Source: Bacillus pseudomycoides DSM 12442 (lineage in GTDB: Bacteria; Bacillota; Bacilli; Bacillales; Bacillaceae_G). From it: a stretch of 64,000 nt of DNA. The notes under the pieces were generated by a model, which searched no databases, had not been told where the DNA came from, and was given only the letters and a program-made list of their open reading frames with translations. The stretch covers positions 230,972-294,971 of the forward strand of contig NZ_CM000745.1 in assembly GCF_000161455.1 (NCBI RefSeq), written 5' to 3'. A program made the position numbers and the translations under genes. Below are positions 41,843 through 50,428 of the stretch, one piece after another. Numbering within the stretch: the stretch's first letter is position 1; the number at the start of each line of letters is the position of its first letter.

Positions 41843-42952
41843 TTAGCGAACAACGTCTTGAAAAACGGTTAATTCATTTAGTATATCTTCATTGACATCG
41901 ACGCCTAATCCTGGCTTTTCGTTTAGACGAATAAATGGTATGTCGTAATATAAATCTCCAATATCTTTCGTGAACTTTAACGGTCCTGTTAGTTCAACGC
42001 TTGTGATGATTTTTTTCGAAAAAGCAACATGGAATCCAGCAGAAGATGCAACAGATGATTCAACCATGGAGCCAACTTGGCATTCAATTCCGGCCATTTC
42101 AGCTTGATGAGCGAGTTTCACAGCGGGGTATATACCGCCACATTTCATTAATTTAATATTCACTTTATCAGCGGCCTGCATTTGAATAATTTGGCGCATT
42201 TCACGGGAACTTTTTAGTCCTTCGTCAATCATAAGTGGAAGGTCTGTTTTTGAGCGAATATAGGCCATTGCATTAATATCGTCAGCTATAACTGGTTGTT
42301 CAATCCAATCAATGTTCAAGTGTCCGAGTGAGCGTAATGCAGTTAACGTAGTAGCGCTATTTTTCCAGCCTTGGTTTACATCCACGCGAATTGCGATATC
42401 ATTCCCTACTCGTTCACGTACAGCTTCAATTCTCTCAACATCTTTTTGGACATCTGTTCCGACTTTCATTTTAAAAGAGCGATAGCCTTTATTGATCATG
42501 GAAGCAGCTTCTTTTGCCATAGCTTCTGGGGAGGCGATACTTAAAACATGAGTAATTGGAAACACTTCATGGTAACGGCCACCAATCAATTGATAAACAG
42601 GCTGATCTAACTTTTTCCCAATTAAATCAAAGCAAGCAATATCAATCGCAGCTTTTGCGGTAGGAACACTATAAATAGTTTGATTCATGATGTCATGTAT
42701 CTTCTCGATATTCATTGGATTCACACCTAGCAAGGCAGGAGCTAATGTATGTTTTAAAACTTGAAAGGTACTTTCCCATGTTTCGCCTGTAACGTGATCA
42801 TCGGCTACTCCTTCACCGTAACCGACAATACCTTCATCTGTTTCAATTTTTATAATAATAGAAGGCATATCATTGTAAGTGCCGTAGCTGATAATAAATG
42901 GATCACGAAGTGGTAAACGGATTGCATAAAGGTGAATTGCTGTAATTTTCAT
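41843..42952 (-). CDS. N-succinyl-amino acid racemase (enolase superfamily, MLE subgroup)
   Basis: A 369-residue enolase-superfamily enzyme starting MKITAIHLYAIRLPLRDPF. Two catalytic lysines lie in SFKMKVG (161, 163) and Lys267 in NIKLMKCGG. Metal ligands are Asp191 (RVDVNQGW), Glu218 (DWIEQP) and Asp243 (MIDEGL). Annotation pipelines usually call this family dipeptide epimerase, but the B. cereus orthologue that I recognise (BC0371 type) was shown to racemise N-succinyl-amino acids such as N-succinyl-arginine. The adjacent GNAT and M20 genes agree with that. An upstream GTG at 42964 is in frame; AAGGA precedes both. Confidence 0.85.
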   Translation of the reverse strand: MKITAIHLYAIRLPLRDPFIISYGTYNDMPSIIIKIETDEGIVGYGEGVADDHVTGETWESTFQVLKHTLAPALLGVNPMNIEKIHDIMNQTIYSVPTAKAAIDIACFDLIGKKLDQPVYQLIGGRYHEVFPITHVLSIASPEAMAKEAASMINKGYRSFKMKVGTDVQKDVERIEAVRERVGNDIAIRVDVNQGWKNSATTLTALRSLGHLNIDWIEQPVIADDINAMAYIRSKTDLPLMIDEGLKSSREMRQIIQMQAADKVNIKLMKCGGIYPAVKLAHQAEMAGIECQVGSMVESSVASSAGFHVAFSKKIITSVELTGPLKFTKDIGDLYYDIPFIRLNEKPGLGVDVNEDILNELTVFQDVVR

Positions 42953-43097
42953 TGTATAATCCACGTCCTTTGTATCATAAATTTAAAGTTGCATATATTC
43001 TTAATTAGACTAATGATGAGTAAATTTTTAAAAGAATTTTCAGAATTCTGATCTTAATTACCTTATTATATTTCAAAAGAAATGAAGGGACAATCTC

Positions 43098-43126
43098 TTG
43101 ACATTTGCGTGAATATTCAATATGTT
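43098..43126 (+). promoter_or_regulatory. sigma-A promoter of the M20 hydrolase gene
   Basis: TTGACA, a 17-bp spacer and TATGTT, about 60 bases before the GTG start and divergent from the racemase operon. Confidence 0.55.
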
Positions 43127-43188
43127 TTTCAAAATAGGATTTTTATAAATGAGAAAACTGCTTCGAATTTAGGAAGGAGAAAGGGAAA

Positions 43189-44295
43189 GTGAAAACAGTA
43201 GAGCTTCAAGATCGTTTAAACGAAATTTTTCAGCATTTACACGAGAATCCTGAAATAAGTTGGAAAGAATATAATACAACGGCCTATATTACGAAATTTC
43301 TAGAAGAAGAAGGAGTTTTATATAAAGTATTTGATGATTGCCCTGGAGTTATAGCTGAAATGGGGAACGGGAAACCAGTTATCGCCATTCGTGCTGATAT
43401 GGATGCATTATGGCAAGAAGTAGATGGGAAATTTAAAGCAAATCATTCTTGTGGTCACGATGCTCATATGACGATTGCGATGGGACTTATTTTGCAGTTG
43501 AAAAATGAGCATTGGCAAAAAGGAACTGTCCGATTTATTTTCCAGCCTGCAGAAGAAAAAGGAAATGGTGCTTTAAAGATGGTGGAGAAGGGAGCGGTGG
43601 ATGACGCTGATTTCTTATTTGGTGTTCATTTACGACCAATTGAAGAATTACCTTTAAAAAAAGCAGCACCATCTATTTGGCATGGGGCAGCGGGATTTTT
43701 AGAAGCGAATATACACGGGGATGATGCGCATGGGGCACGACCACATCAAGGTGTGAACGCAATTGATGTTATTTCTATGATTAATATCGGATTAAAAAAC
43801 ATCTGGCTCTCACCGCAAAAATCATACTCTGTCAAAATGACGAAATGCCAAGCTGGTGGAGATAATTTAAATATCATTCCAGGAAATGGGCAATTCGGTT
43901 TAGATGTAAGGGCGGAGAGCAATGTATTGCTAGAAGAGTTAACGAACAAGATAGAACATGTCATTCAATCAGCTGAATCAATGGGAACGAAGATTTCTTA
44001 CGAATGGGTTGATATTGCACCTGGGGCAGAGGTATCGGAAGAGGCAGAACAACTCATGCGGAAAGGAATTCTTGAAATATACGGAGAAGACGGATGCACA
44101 CCGCCACTTTTTACTACAGGAAGTGATGATTTTCATTACTATACGGTCAAAAGGCCGCATTTAAAAGCTGTTATGTTAGGATTAGGGGCAAATTTAAAGC
44201 CCGGGTTACACCACCCTTATATGAAGTTTGATCACGCTTGTATAATCGATGGAGTAGAGATAATGAAGCAAACTGTGTTGGAAGCTTTAAAATAA
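43189..44295 (+). CDS. M20D amidohydrolase, likely N-succinyl-L-amino acid desuccinylase
   Basis: A 368-residue M20D (aminoacylase/carboxypeptidase) enzyme. Metal ligands lie in HSCGHDAHM (Cys88, His90) and FQPAEEKGNG (Glu122/123), with His in GVHLRP and DDAHGARPHQG and the last in LHHPYMKFDH. Start is GTG at 43189 after AAGGAGAAAGGG. It is divergent from the racemase and GNAT genes across a shared control region, and presumably releases L-amino acids from the N-succinyl products. Annotation by sequence alone would be generic amidohydrolase. Confidence 0.85.
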   Translation: MKTVELQDRLNEIFQHLHENPEISWKEYNTTAYITKFLEEEGVLYKVFDDCPGVIAEMGNGKPVIAIRADMDALWQEVDGKFKANHSCGHDAHMTIAMGLILQLKNEHWQKGTVRFIFQPAEEKGNGALKMVEKGAVDDADFLFGVHLRPIEELPLKKAAPSIWHGAAGFLEANIHGDDAHGARPHQGVNAIDVISMINIGLKNIWLSPQKSYSVKMTKCQAGGDNLNIIPGNGQFGLDVRAESNVLLEELTNKIEHVIQSAESMGTKISYEWVDIAPGAEVSEEAEQLMRKGILEIYGEDGCTPPLFTTGSDDFHYYTVKRPHLKAVMLGLGANLKPGLHHPYMKFDHACIIDGVEIMKQTVLEALK

Positions 44296-44309
44296 TATTG
44301 GTTTAAAGT

Positions 44310-44337
44310 AAAAGCCTGATTTTATCAGGCTTTTTTT
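44310..44337 (+). terminator. Terminator of the M20 gene
   Basis: AAAGCCTGA pairs with TCAGGCTTT, with further T residues. Confidence 0.85.
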
Positions 44338-44383
44338 CTATGTTGTATAATAAAAAGTATTATTTCTTAATAGGAGAAAATCA

Positions 44384-44992
44384 ATGAACGAACAATATTA
44401 TGATGCGATATTAAATATAAAAACAGTAGGAGAGCAAAAGGGATTCAATAAGTCCCTGCATTATCATCGCTATGAACCAACGCCATATAGCGGGCTAGAA
44501 ATATTATTAGATCAATATGAAATGAAAAGCAGTGATCGGATTGTTGATTTTGGATGCGGAAAAGGCCGGCTGAATTTCTATATTCATCATGCATGTGGTG
44601 CGTCAGCTGTTGGAATAGAAATGAACGAGATGTTCTACAAAGAAGCAATGGAAAATTTAGAACGTTATGCGAAGAAATCGAGAAATAGTAAAGATAAAAT
44701 TCAATTTCAATGTTGCTTAGCGCAAGAATATGAGATTGATCCGCGTGACAATCGATTTTATTTCTTTAATCCATTTTCAGTGCAAGTGTTTATGAATGTA
44801 ATCAATAATATATTGCTTTCGGTGGAGGAAGTAGAGAGAGAAATAGAGATTATTTTATATTATCCATCGGAAGATTATATCTTTTTCTTAGAGAATCAAA
44901 CGGCATTTGAATTGAAAGAGGAAGTTAGATTGCCTGGGGTGTATGAGCGGAATGGGAACGAGAGGTTTTTGGTTTATGGATTGAGAAGCTAG
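44384..44992 (+). CDS. Class I SAM-dependent methyltransferase
   Basis: A 202-residue Rossmann-fold methyltransferase. Motif I is IVDFGCGKGRLNFYI (about 51-65), with acidic loop GIEMNEM (about 79) and motif FNPF (about 128) in the catalytic position. It may modify protein or a small molecule; the substrate is unknown. TAGGAGAAAATCA precedes the ATG. It is a stand-alone gene. The 367 bases after it hold no gene, only weak hairpins and the terminator-like stem at 45280. Confidence 0.82.
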   Translation: MNEQYYDAILNIKTVGEQKGFNKSLHYHRYEPTPYSGLEILLDQYEMKSSDRIVDFGCGKGRLNFYIHHACGASAVGIEMNEMFYKEAMENLERYAKKSRNSKDKIQFQCCLAQEYEIDPRDNRFYFFNPFSVQVFMNVINNILLSVEEVEREIEIILYYPSEDYIFFLENQTAFELKEEVRLPGVYERNGNERFLVYGLRS

Positions 44993-45279
44993 AAGGAGTA
45001 AAAAGATAAATAGTAAATGTCAGTGAGTATTTAGAATTAAATACGGTGAACTGTACCATAAATAAAACACAATGGAGTACAGGATGTTTGAACTTTGCTC
45101 ATTATGTAAGATGGATAGGGGTTAAAGCGTATTAAATAAAAAGGAAGCAAGAAGCTCTTAAAATACAACAGTAGCTTCTCGTTTTCATATAGGAAAACAT
45201 TGACTCCCATCCCCAACAAGCTATAATAAAAACTAGATGTTCGTTTCAAACAAAATATGATACAAAAAGAACATATAAC

Positions 45280-45314
45280 ATAGATTGAAAAAATACTTTC
45301 AATCTATTATTTTT
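45280..45314 (+). terminator. Terminator-like stem before drdK
   Basis: ATAGATTGAAA pairs with TTTCAATCTAT, followed by TATTTTT. It lies about 45 bases before drdK and could insulate it or act in its leader. Confidence 0.6.
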
Positions 45315-45323
45315 ATGGCTTTT

Positions 45324-45337
45324 AGAAAACGCTTACA
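45324..45337 (+). promoter_or_regulatory. CcpA cre site before drdK
   Basis: AGAAAACGCTTACA differs from TGWAANCGNTNWCA only at the first base. It lies 22-35 bases before the drdK ATG, suggesting glucose repression of the salvage operon. No S-box is present, unlike true mtnKA operons. Confidence 0.65.
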
Positions 45338-45358
45338 TTTAGTGTGGAGGGAGAAACC

Positions 45359-46588
45359 ATGTCTAAGTTCGCAGAGTATTTTTTAATGGAAGCTAGTAAT
45401 GTTATTGAGTATGTGAAAGAGAAGTTACCAATGTTTGAAAACGCAAAAGATTTGCAGTGCAAGGAAATTGGGGATGGCAATTTAAATTATGTGTTTCGTG
45501 TTTGGGATAAGGAGAAAGGAACTTCTGTCATTGTGAAGCAAGCCGGAGATACGGCGCGTATTTCAGATGAGTTTAAGTTGTCTACGAATCGAATTCGCAT
45601 TGAGTCAAACGTTTTACAGTTAGAGGGGAAGCTGGCATCTGGGCTTGTACCAGATGTGTATTTATTTGATAGTATGATGAATTGCTGTGTGATGGAAGAT
45701 TTATCAGACCATACGATTTTACGGACGGCACTGATTAACCATCAAATGTTTCCAAAGCTTGCGGATGATTTAACTACTTTCATGGTAAACACACTTTTAT
45801 TAACATCTGATGTAGTGATGAATCATAAAGAGAAAAAGGAACTTGTGAAGAATTATATCAATCCAGAGTTATGTGAGATTACAGAGGATCTTGTGTACTC
45901 GGAGCCATTTACAGATCATAACAAGCGCAATGAGTTGTTTTCGATAAATGAAGGTTGGATTCGGGAGCATATATATGGAGATGAAGCACTTCGTATGGAA
46001 GTAGCGAAGCTTAAGTTTTCGTTTATGACGAATGCGCAGGCACTACTTCATGGTGATTTACATACTGGCTCTGTGTTTGTACGAAAGGATTCTACAAAGG
46101 TCATTGATCCAGAATTTGCTTTCTATGGCCCGATGGGATATGACGTTGGGAATGTGATGGCAAATTTAATATTTGCTTGGGTGAATGCAGATGTAGCGAT
46201 GGTTGATGGAGTGGAAAAAGATACCTATATGAGTTGGCTGGAGTCTACGATTATAGATGTAATCGACTTGTTTAAGAAGAAGTTTTTAGAAGCGTGGAGC
46301 ACGCATGTAACAGAGATTATGGCAAAGGAAACTGGCTTTGATCGTTGGTATTTACAATCTGTGTTAGTGGATACAGCGGCTGTGACGGGTTTAGAGTTGA
46401 TTCGCCGCATTGTTGGATTAGCAAAGGTGAAAGATATTACATCGATTTCAAGTGATGAAGCTCGGGCGGGAGCAGAACGGATTTGTTTACAGGCAGCGAA
46501 GAAGTTTATTTTACGAGCAAATGAATATAAAACAGGCGCTAGTTTTTTACAAACGTTAAAAGAGCAGTCTGTCCATAGTGCAAAGTAA
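45359..46588 (+). CDS. drdK: 5-deoxyribose kinase (MtnK paralogue)
   Basis: A 409-residue sugar kinase of the methylthioribose-kinase family. Nucleotide and substrate motifs: EIGDGNLNYVFRVWD (about 34-48), ALLHGDLHTGSVFV (the catalytic HGD, about 229) and DPEFAFYGPMGYDVGN (about 249). MtnK phosphorylates methylthioribose; the paralogue in the drd cluster phosphorylates 5-deoxyribose, a by-product of radical SAM enzymes. Followed by drdI, a DeoR regulator and a class II aldolase, and lacking an S-box, this copy fits Drd better than Mtn. ATG 45359 has GTGGAGGGAG upstream. Confidence 0.88.
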   Translation: MSKFAEYFLMEASNVIEYVKEKLPMFENAKDLQCKEIGDGNLNYVFRVWDKEKGTSVIVKQAGDTARISDEFKLSTNRIRIESNVLQLEGKLASGLVPDVYLFDSMMNCCVMEDLSDHTILRTALINHQMFPKLADDLTTFMVNTLLLTSDVVMNHKEKKELVKNYINPELCEITEDLVYSEPFTDHNKRNELFSINEGWIREHIYGDEALRMEVAKLKFSFMTNAQALLHGDLHTGSVFVRKDSTKVIDPEFAFYGPMGYDVGNVMANLIFAWVNADVAMVDGVEKDTYMSWLESTIIDVIDLFKKKFLEAWSTHVTEIMAKETGFDRWYLQSVLVDTAAVTGLELIRRIVGLAKVKDITSISSDEARAGAERICLQAAKKFILRANEYKTGASFLQTLKEQSVHSAK

Positions 46589-46597
46589 GGAGAGAAG

Positions 46598-47641
46598 ATG
46601 ATGACAGAGCAATTAATACCAATTCAGTGGAAAGATGATGCTTTAGTTTTATTAGATCAAACTCTATTACCGAATGAGGTAGTCTATGAATCTTTTACAA
46701 CAGCTGAGGGTGTATGGGATGCCATTCAAGTAATGAAAGTACGCGGGGCACCGGCGATTGGTGTTTCAGCAGCTTACGGTGTGTATTTAGGCGTAAAAGA
46801 GGCATCCGAAGATTCAGTGGAGTCATTTATAGAAGAAGTAAATAGAGTCTGCACGTACTTAGCGACATCTCGACCGACAGCGGTGAACTTATTTTGGGCA
46901 CTTGAGAGAATGGAAAATGCGGCAAAAGAACATTCCCATTTATCTATCGCTGATTTGAAAAATAGGTTATTAGAGGAAGCAAAAGGAATTCATAAAGAAG
47001 ATGAAGAGATTAACCGCCAAATTGGGGAATATGCATTAACATTGTTCCAAGATGGCATGGGTGTACTAACGCATTGTAATGCAGGTGCTTTAGCAACAAC
47101 GAAATATGGTACTGCAACAGCGCCGATGTACCTAGCGAAAGAAAAGGGATGGGATTTAAAGATTTATTCTGATGAGACACGTCCTAGATTACAAGGATCT
47201 ACGTTAACGGCACTAGAACTGCAGCGAGCTGGGATTGATGTAACAGTCATTACGGATAATATGGCGGCAATGGTTATGTCACAAGGGAAAATTGATGCAG
47301 TTATTGTTGGCTGCGATCGTGTAGCGGCAAACGGTGATGTGGCAAATAAAATTGGAACGCTTGGTGTATCCATTTTAGCGAAATATTATAACATTCCATT
47401 TTATGTTGCAGCACCGACTCCGACAATTGATGTAAAAACACCAACAGGTAAGGAGATTCCGATCGAGGAGCGTGATGCTTCTGAAGTGATTAACCGCTTT
47501 GGGAAATATTCAGCTCCAAAAGAAAGTAAAGTATATAATCCAGCGTTTGATGTAACGCCGCATGAGAATGTAACAGCAATTATTACGGAAAAGGGAATTG
47601 TTAGGGCTCCATTTACCGAGAATTTAAGAAAGTTATTTTAG
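46598..47641 (+). CDS. drdI: 5-deoxyribose-1-phosphate isomerase (MtnA paralogue)
   Basis: A 347-residue member of the eIF2B-like aldose-ketose isomerases. The conserved features include MKVRGAPAIGVSAAYGVYLG (about 46-65), the catalytic cysteine in LTHCNAGALATT (about 160) and aspartate in GCDRVAANGDVANKIGT (about 238). It converts 5-deoxyribose-1-phosphate to 5-deoxyribulose-1-phosphate, or methylthioribose-1-phosphate in the Mtn version. It lies 9 bases after drdK, with AAGGAGAGAAG before tandem ATGs. The next gene on the strand is separated by a repeat copy. Confidence 0.88.
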   Translation: MMTEQLIPIQWKDDALVLLDQTLLPNEVVYESFTTAEGVWDAIQVMKVRGAPAIGVSAAYGVYLGVKEASEDSVESFIEEVNRVCTYLATSRPTAVNLFWALERMENAAKEHSHLSIADLKNRLLEEAKGIHKEDEEINRQIGEYALTLFQDGMGVLTHCNAGALATTKYGTATAPMYLAKEKGWDLKIYSDETRPRLQGSTLTALELQRAGIDVTVITDNMAAMVMSQGKIDAVIVGCDRVAANGDVANKIGTLGVSILAKYYNIPFYVAAPTPTIDVKTPTGKEIPIEERDASEVINRFGKYSAPKESKVYNPAFDVTPHENVTAIITEKGIVRAPFTENLRKLF

Positions 47642-47657
47642 TAATTATGAAATATAT

Positions 47658-47848
47658 AAGTACAAATTGAAAAACTGATATAAAACCTTTCTTTTTAGAT
47701 GGGAGAGAGCGCCTGTCCATGCATAGAAGCGGTCAGGTCCTCTCCTGCCTCATGCCAAGTGAAAACAGAGAGAAAACAAGTAGCGATCATCTTTTGTTCT
47801 TCGTAGTAGCGACTTATATGTTGAAAAATCAAGATGGGTTTATATAGA
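47658..47848 (+). repeat. Dispersed ~190-bp repeat, copy 4
   Basis: AAGTACAAATTGAAAAACTG, CCTTTCTTTTTAGATG, GGAGAGAGCGCCTGTCCATG, CATAGAAGCGGTCAGG and CCTCTCC, ending in TTTATATAG. The stem CCTG/CAGG plus GGAGAG/CTCTCC is perfect in this copy. It separates drdI from the DeoR gene. Confidence 0.8.
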
Positions 47849-47905
47849 AAATTGCTTATGTATATTAGACATATAAGAAAATAACGAAAAAGAGGACCGA
47901 TTATC

Positions 47906-48691
47906 ATGTCTAATTCACCGGTAGAGAGAAGAAATAAAATCATTGAGATACTTGAACAAAGGGAGCACGTGGAAGTTTCATATTTAAGCGATGCATTTCA
48001 AGTATCATTAATGACAATAAGAAGAGATTTAGAGAAGCTTGAAAAAGACGGCAAAGTCATTCGGATGTACGGTGGTGTAAAACTAAAAACAAAGCGGGTA
48101 TATGAATATTCGATGGAAGAGCGTCTAAATAGTAATAAGAGAGAGAAGTTAGCAATCGCACGTGAAGCTGCTAGGTTAATTGAAGATGGTGATGTCGTTG
48201 CGTTTGATGCGAGTACAACAGCCCTTGAGGTAAGTAAACTTATTAAGGATCGCAAAGATGTAACGGTTGTGACAAATAACCTGAGCATTGCGATTGAACT
48301 AGCAGATGTGCCAGAGATTGTTGTCATTGTACTCGGTGGCTTTTTACGTGGGAAATCATTATCTGTTATGGGAGCTTCTTTGAAACAGTATCTAGAGACA
48401 ATTTATATTGATAAAGCTTTTATTTCAAGTAAAGCACTTAGTTTTCATGAAGGCTTAACAGATACAGCTATTGATGAAGGAGAAGCGAAGCAAGCAATGC
48501 TTAGCAAATCGAGTGAAGTCATTGTTTTAGCAGATCATACGAAGCTCGGAAATGTTGCTTTCTATAAGGTTTGTGATAAACAGGGTATTACAAAAATTAT
48601 CACAGATGAGCTCATACCGTTGACACCACTGCAGCAAGAATGTATTAACAGCTATAAAGAATATGGTACACCCATTATTCTAGCAAACTAG
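47906..48691 (+). CDS. DeoR-family regulator of the deoxyribose salvage cluster
   Basis: A 261-residue DeoR repressor. The N-terminal helix-turn-helix reads VEVSYLSDAFQVSLMTIRRDLEKLE (about 22-46). The C-terminal effector domain has DGDVVAFDASTTALEVSKLI, TVVTNNLSIAIEL and IVLADHTKLGN, typical of phosphosugar-binding DeoRC. AGAGGACCGATTATC precedes the ATG. It lies between drdI and the aldolase gene and is a likely sensor of a deoxysugar phosphate. Confidence 0.88.
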   Translation: MSNSPVERRNKIIEILEQREHVEVSYLSDAFQVSLMTIRRDLEKLEKDGKVIRMYGGVKLKTKRVYEYSMEERLNSNKREKLAIAREAARLIEDGDVVAFDASTTALEVSKLIKDRKDVTVVTNNLSIAIELADVPEIVVIVLGGFLRGKSLSVMGASLKQYLETIYIDKAFISSKALSFHEGLTDTAIDEGEAKQAMLSKSSEVIVLADHTKLGNVAFYKVCDKQGITKIITDELIPLTPLQQECINSYKEYGTPIILAN

Positions 48692-48727
48692 TCGTCACAG
48701 AGTTCACACCAAGGGGGATGTATATAT

Positions 48728-49369
48728 ATGTTACTACAAAAAGAAAGAGAAGAGATTGTAGCGTATGGAAAGAAAATGATCGCTAGCGGATTAACAAAGG
48801 GGACTGGCGGTAATATTAGTATTTTTAATCGTGAACAAGGTCTTATTGCAATAAGTCCAAGTGGTTTAGATTATTTTGAAACAGTGCCTGAAGATGTAGC
48901 TATATTGAATTTAGATGGTGAAATTGTGGAAGGGGATAGAAAGCCTTCTAGTGAACTAGATATGCATCTTATTTATTATAGAAAGCGTGAGGACATCAAC
49001 GCACTTGTTCACACGCACTCCCCTTACGCAAAAACAATAGCATCATTAGGATGGGAACTTCCTGCGGTATCTTATCTGATTGCTTTCGCAGGGCCGAATG
49101 TACGTTGTGCGCCGTATGAAACATTCGGAACAAAGGAACTAGCAGAAGCGGCTTTTGAAGGAATGATTGATCGCCGTGCGGTTTTACTTGCTAATCACGG
49201 CTTAATGGCCGGTGGGAACAATATAAAAATGGCGTTTACTGTTGCGGAGGAAATTGAATTTTGCGCGCAAATTTATTATCAAACGAAGTGCATTGGAGAG
49301 CCAAAATTGTTGCCAGAGGAAGAGATGGCAAGATTGGCGAAGAAGTTTGATGGGTATGGGCAACACTAG
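48728..49369 (+). CDS. drdA: Class II aldolase, 5-deoxyribulose-1-phosphate aldolase
   Basis: A 213-residue zinc aldolase of the FucA/AraD family. Motifs: TGGNISIFN (phosphate loop, about 27-35), the catalytic glutamate in KPSSELDMHL (about 74), zinc histidines in LVHTHSPYA (about 94, 96) and LANHGLM (about 155). Generic annotation is L-fuculose-phosphate aldolase, but the context (kinase, isomerase, DeoR) matches DrdA of the 5-deoxyribose pathway, giving DHAP and acetaldehyde. AAGGGGGATG precedes the ATG. Last gene, followed by a terminator. Confidence 0.88.
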   Translation: MLLQKEREEIVAYGKKMIASGLTKGTGGNISIFNREQGLIAISPSGLDYFETVPEDVAILNLDGEIVEGDRKPSSELDMHLIYYRKREDINALVHTHSPYAKTIASLGWELPAVSYLIAFAGPNVRCAPYETFGTKELAEAAFEGMIDRRAVLLANHGLMAGGNNIKMAFTVAEEIEFCAQIYYQTKCIGEPKLLPEEEMARLAKKFDGYGQH

Positions 49370-49384
49370 AATTAGTAAATAGAA

Positions 49385-49422
49385 AAAATCCCTCGAGAAC
49401 AAATCGATTCTCAAGGGATTTT
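49385..49422. terminator. Bidirectional terminator
   Basis: AAAATCCCTCGAGAA pairs with TTCTCAAGGGATTTT. It lies between drdA and the convergent siderophore permease operon. Confidence 0.85.
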
Positions 49423-49426
49423 ATTT

Positions 49427-50428
49427 TTATTTCTTAAGTAACAAATACATAAAATAAGGAGCACCAATCAAAGCGACCATAATCCCCGCTGGAATTCCAC
49501 TTGGCTCTACAATATGACGACCAATTGTATCTGCAAGTAACAATAGCCATCCCCCGATTAAAATGGCAACAGGAAGAAATAATTGATGCCTCGGCCCGAC
49601 TAAAGATTTTGCGATGTGAGGAGCCATAAGTCCGATAAAGGCAATTCCCCCTGTGACTGAAACGGCAGAAGCTGCTAATGCAACGGCTGCTATAAGGAGT
49701 GAGCGGCGTTCTTTTTCGAGTGCGACACCAACACCAATTGCTACATGCTCATTTAATGCAAGGAGATTTAATCGGTTTGCTTTATAGAAAGTAAATGGAA
49801 TGAGTACAGCTAGCCATGGAAGGAGTGCGAAAACAAAAACCCAGTCATCTCCCCAAATGTTTCCGGCAATCCATTTTGCGATAAAGTCTACTTTTGCACG
49901 TTCAGCAGATGAAATAAGTACAATCATCGTTCCGGAAAGAGCGAACGTAAATCCAATTCCTGTTAATGTCAGTCTTATCGGTTGAAGCCCAGCAGTTTTA
50001 CTGTATGAAAATCCATAGATGAGACAGGCTGTAATAAAGGCACCGATAAATCCAACGATTGGTAGCAAGTAAACAAATGAGCCTGCGTCTATTGGAAAAT
50101 ATAAAAAGAAAAGGGCAATTGCAACGCCTGCCCCTGAGTTAATACCGATAATACCAGGCTCGGCTAGATCATTACGCGTTATACCTTGTAGTATAGCTCC
50201 TGATAAGGCAAGTGCCATACCAGCTAATAGTGTAATCACAATTCGTGGTAATCGAAGAGAAAATAAAATAAATTCTTCTTTAAATGTACCTTGGCCCAAA
50301 AGTGTAGGTAGCAGTCTATCATAGGACAATGAAGCTGCTCCTAGGCCCATTCCAATTGTAATGGTTGCTGCAATAAGCAGGAGTAAGGCAAGTACGATTA
50401 CTCGTTGTTTTTTAGATTGTTGAATCAT
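49427..50428 (-). CDS. Fe-siderophore ABC transporter permease 2 (FecCD)
   Basis: A 333-residue FecCD/BtuC-type permease with about nine to ten membrane helices. The conserved ALSGAILQGITRNDLAEPGIIGINSGAG (about 68-95) and the ATPase-contact loop GIAFIGLMAPHIAKSLVGPRH are present. Its start overlaps the stop of the upstream permease by four bases (ATGA). Together with the partner permease and binding lipoprotein it forms a ferric-siderophore importer like YfiYZ-YfhA; no ATPase gene is in the cluster, so it must share one from elsewhere, as is common in Bacillus. Confidence 0.9.
   Translation of the reverse strand: MIQQSKKQRVIVLALLLLIAATITIGMGLGAASLSYDRLLPTLLGQGTFKEEFILFSLRLPRIVITLLAGMALALSGAILQGITRNDLAEPGIIGINSGAGVAIALFFLYFPIDAGSFVYLLPIVGFIGAFITACLIYGFSYSKTAGLQPIRLTLTGIGFTFALSGTMIVLISSAERAKVDFIAKWIAGNIWGDDWVFVFALLPWLAVLIPFTFYKANRLNLLALNEHVAIGVGVALEKERRSLLIAAVALAASAVSVTGGIAFIGLMAPHIAKSLVGPRHQLFLPVAILIGGWLLLLADTIGRHIVEPSGIPAGIMVALIGAPYFMYLLLKK

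Noticed and set aside
44993..45358. S-box expected upstream of an mtnK-like gene
   Set aside because: None of the S-box blocks (AGAGGTGGAGGGA, CAACGG, GTGCTAATTCC types) is present. This supports drd rather than mtn and was not forced.
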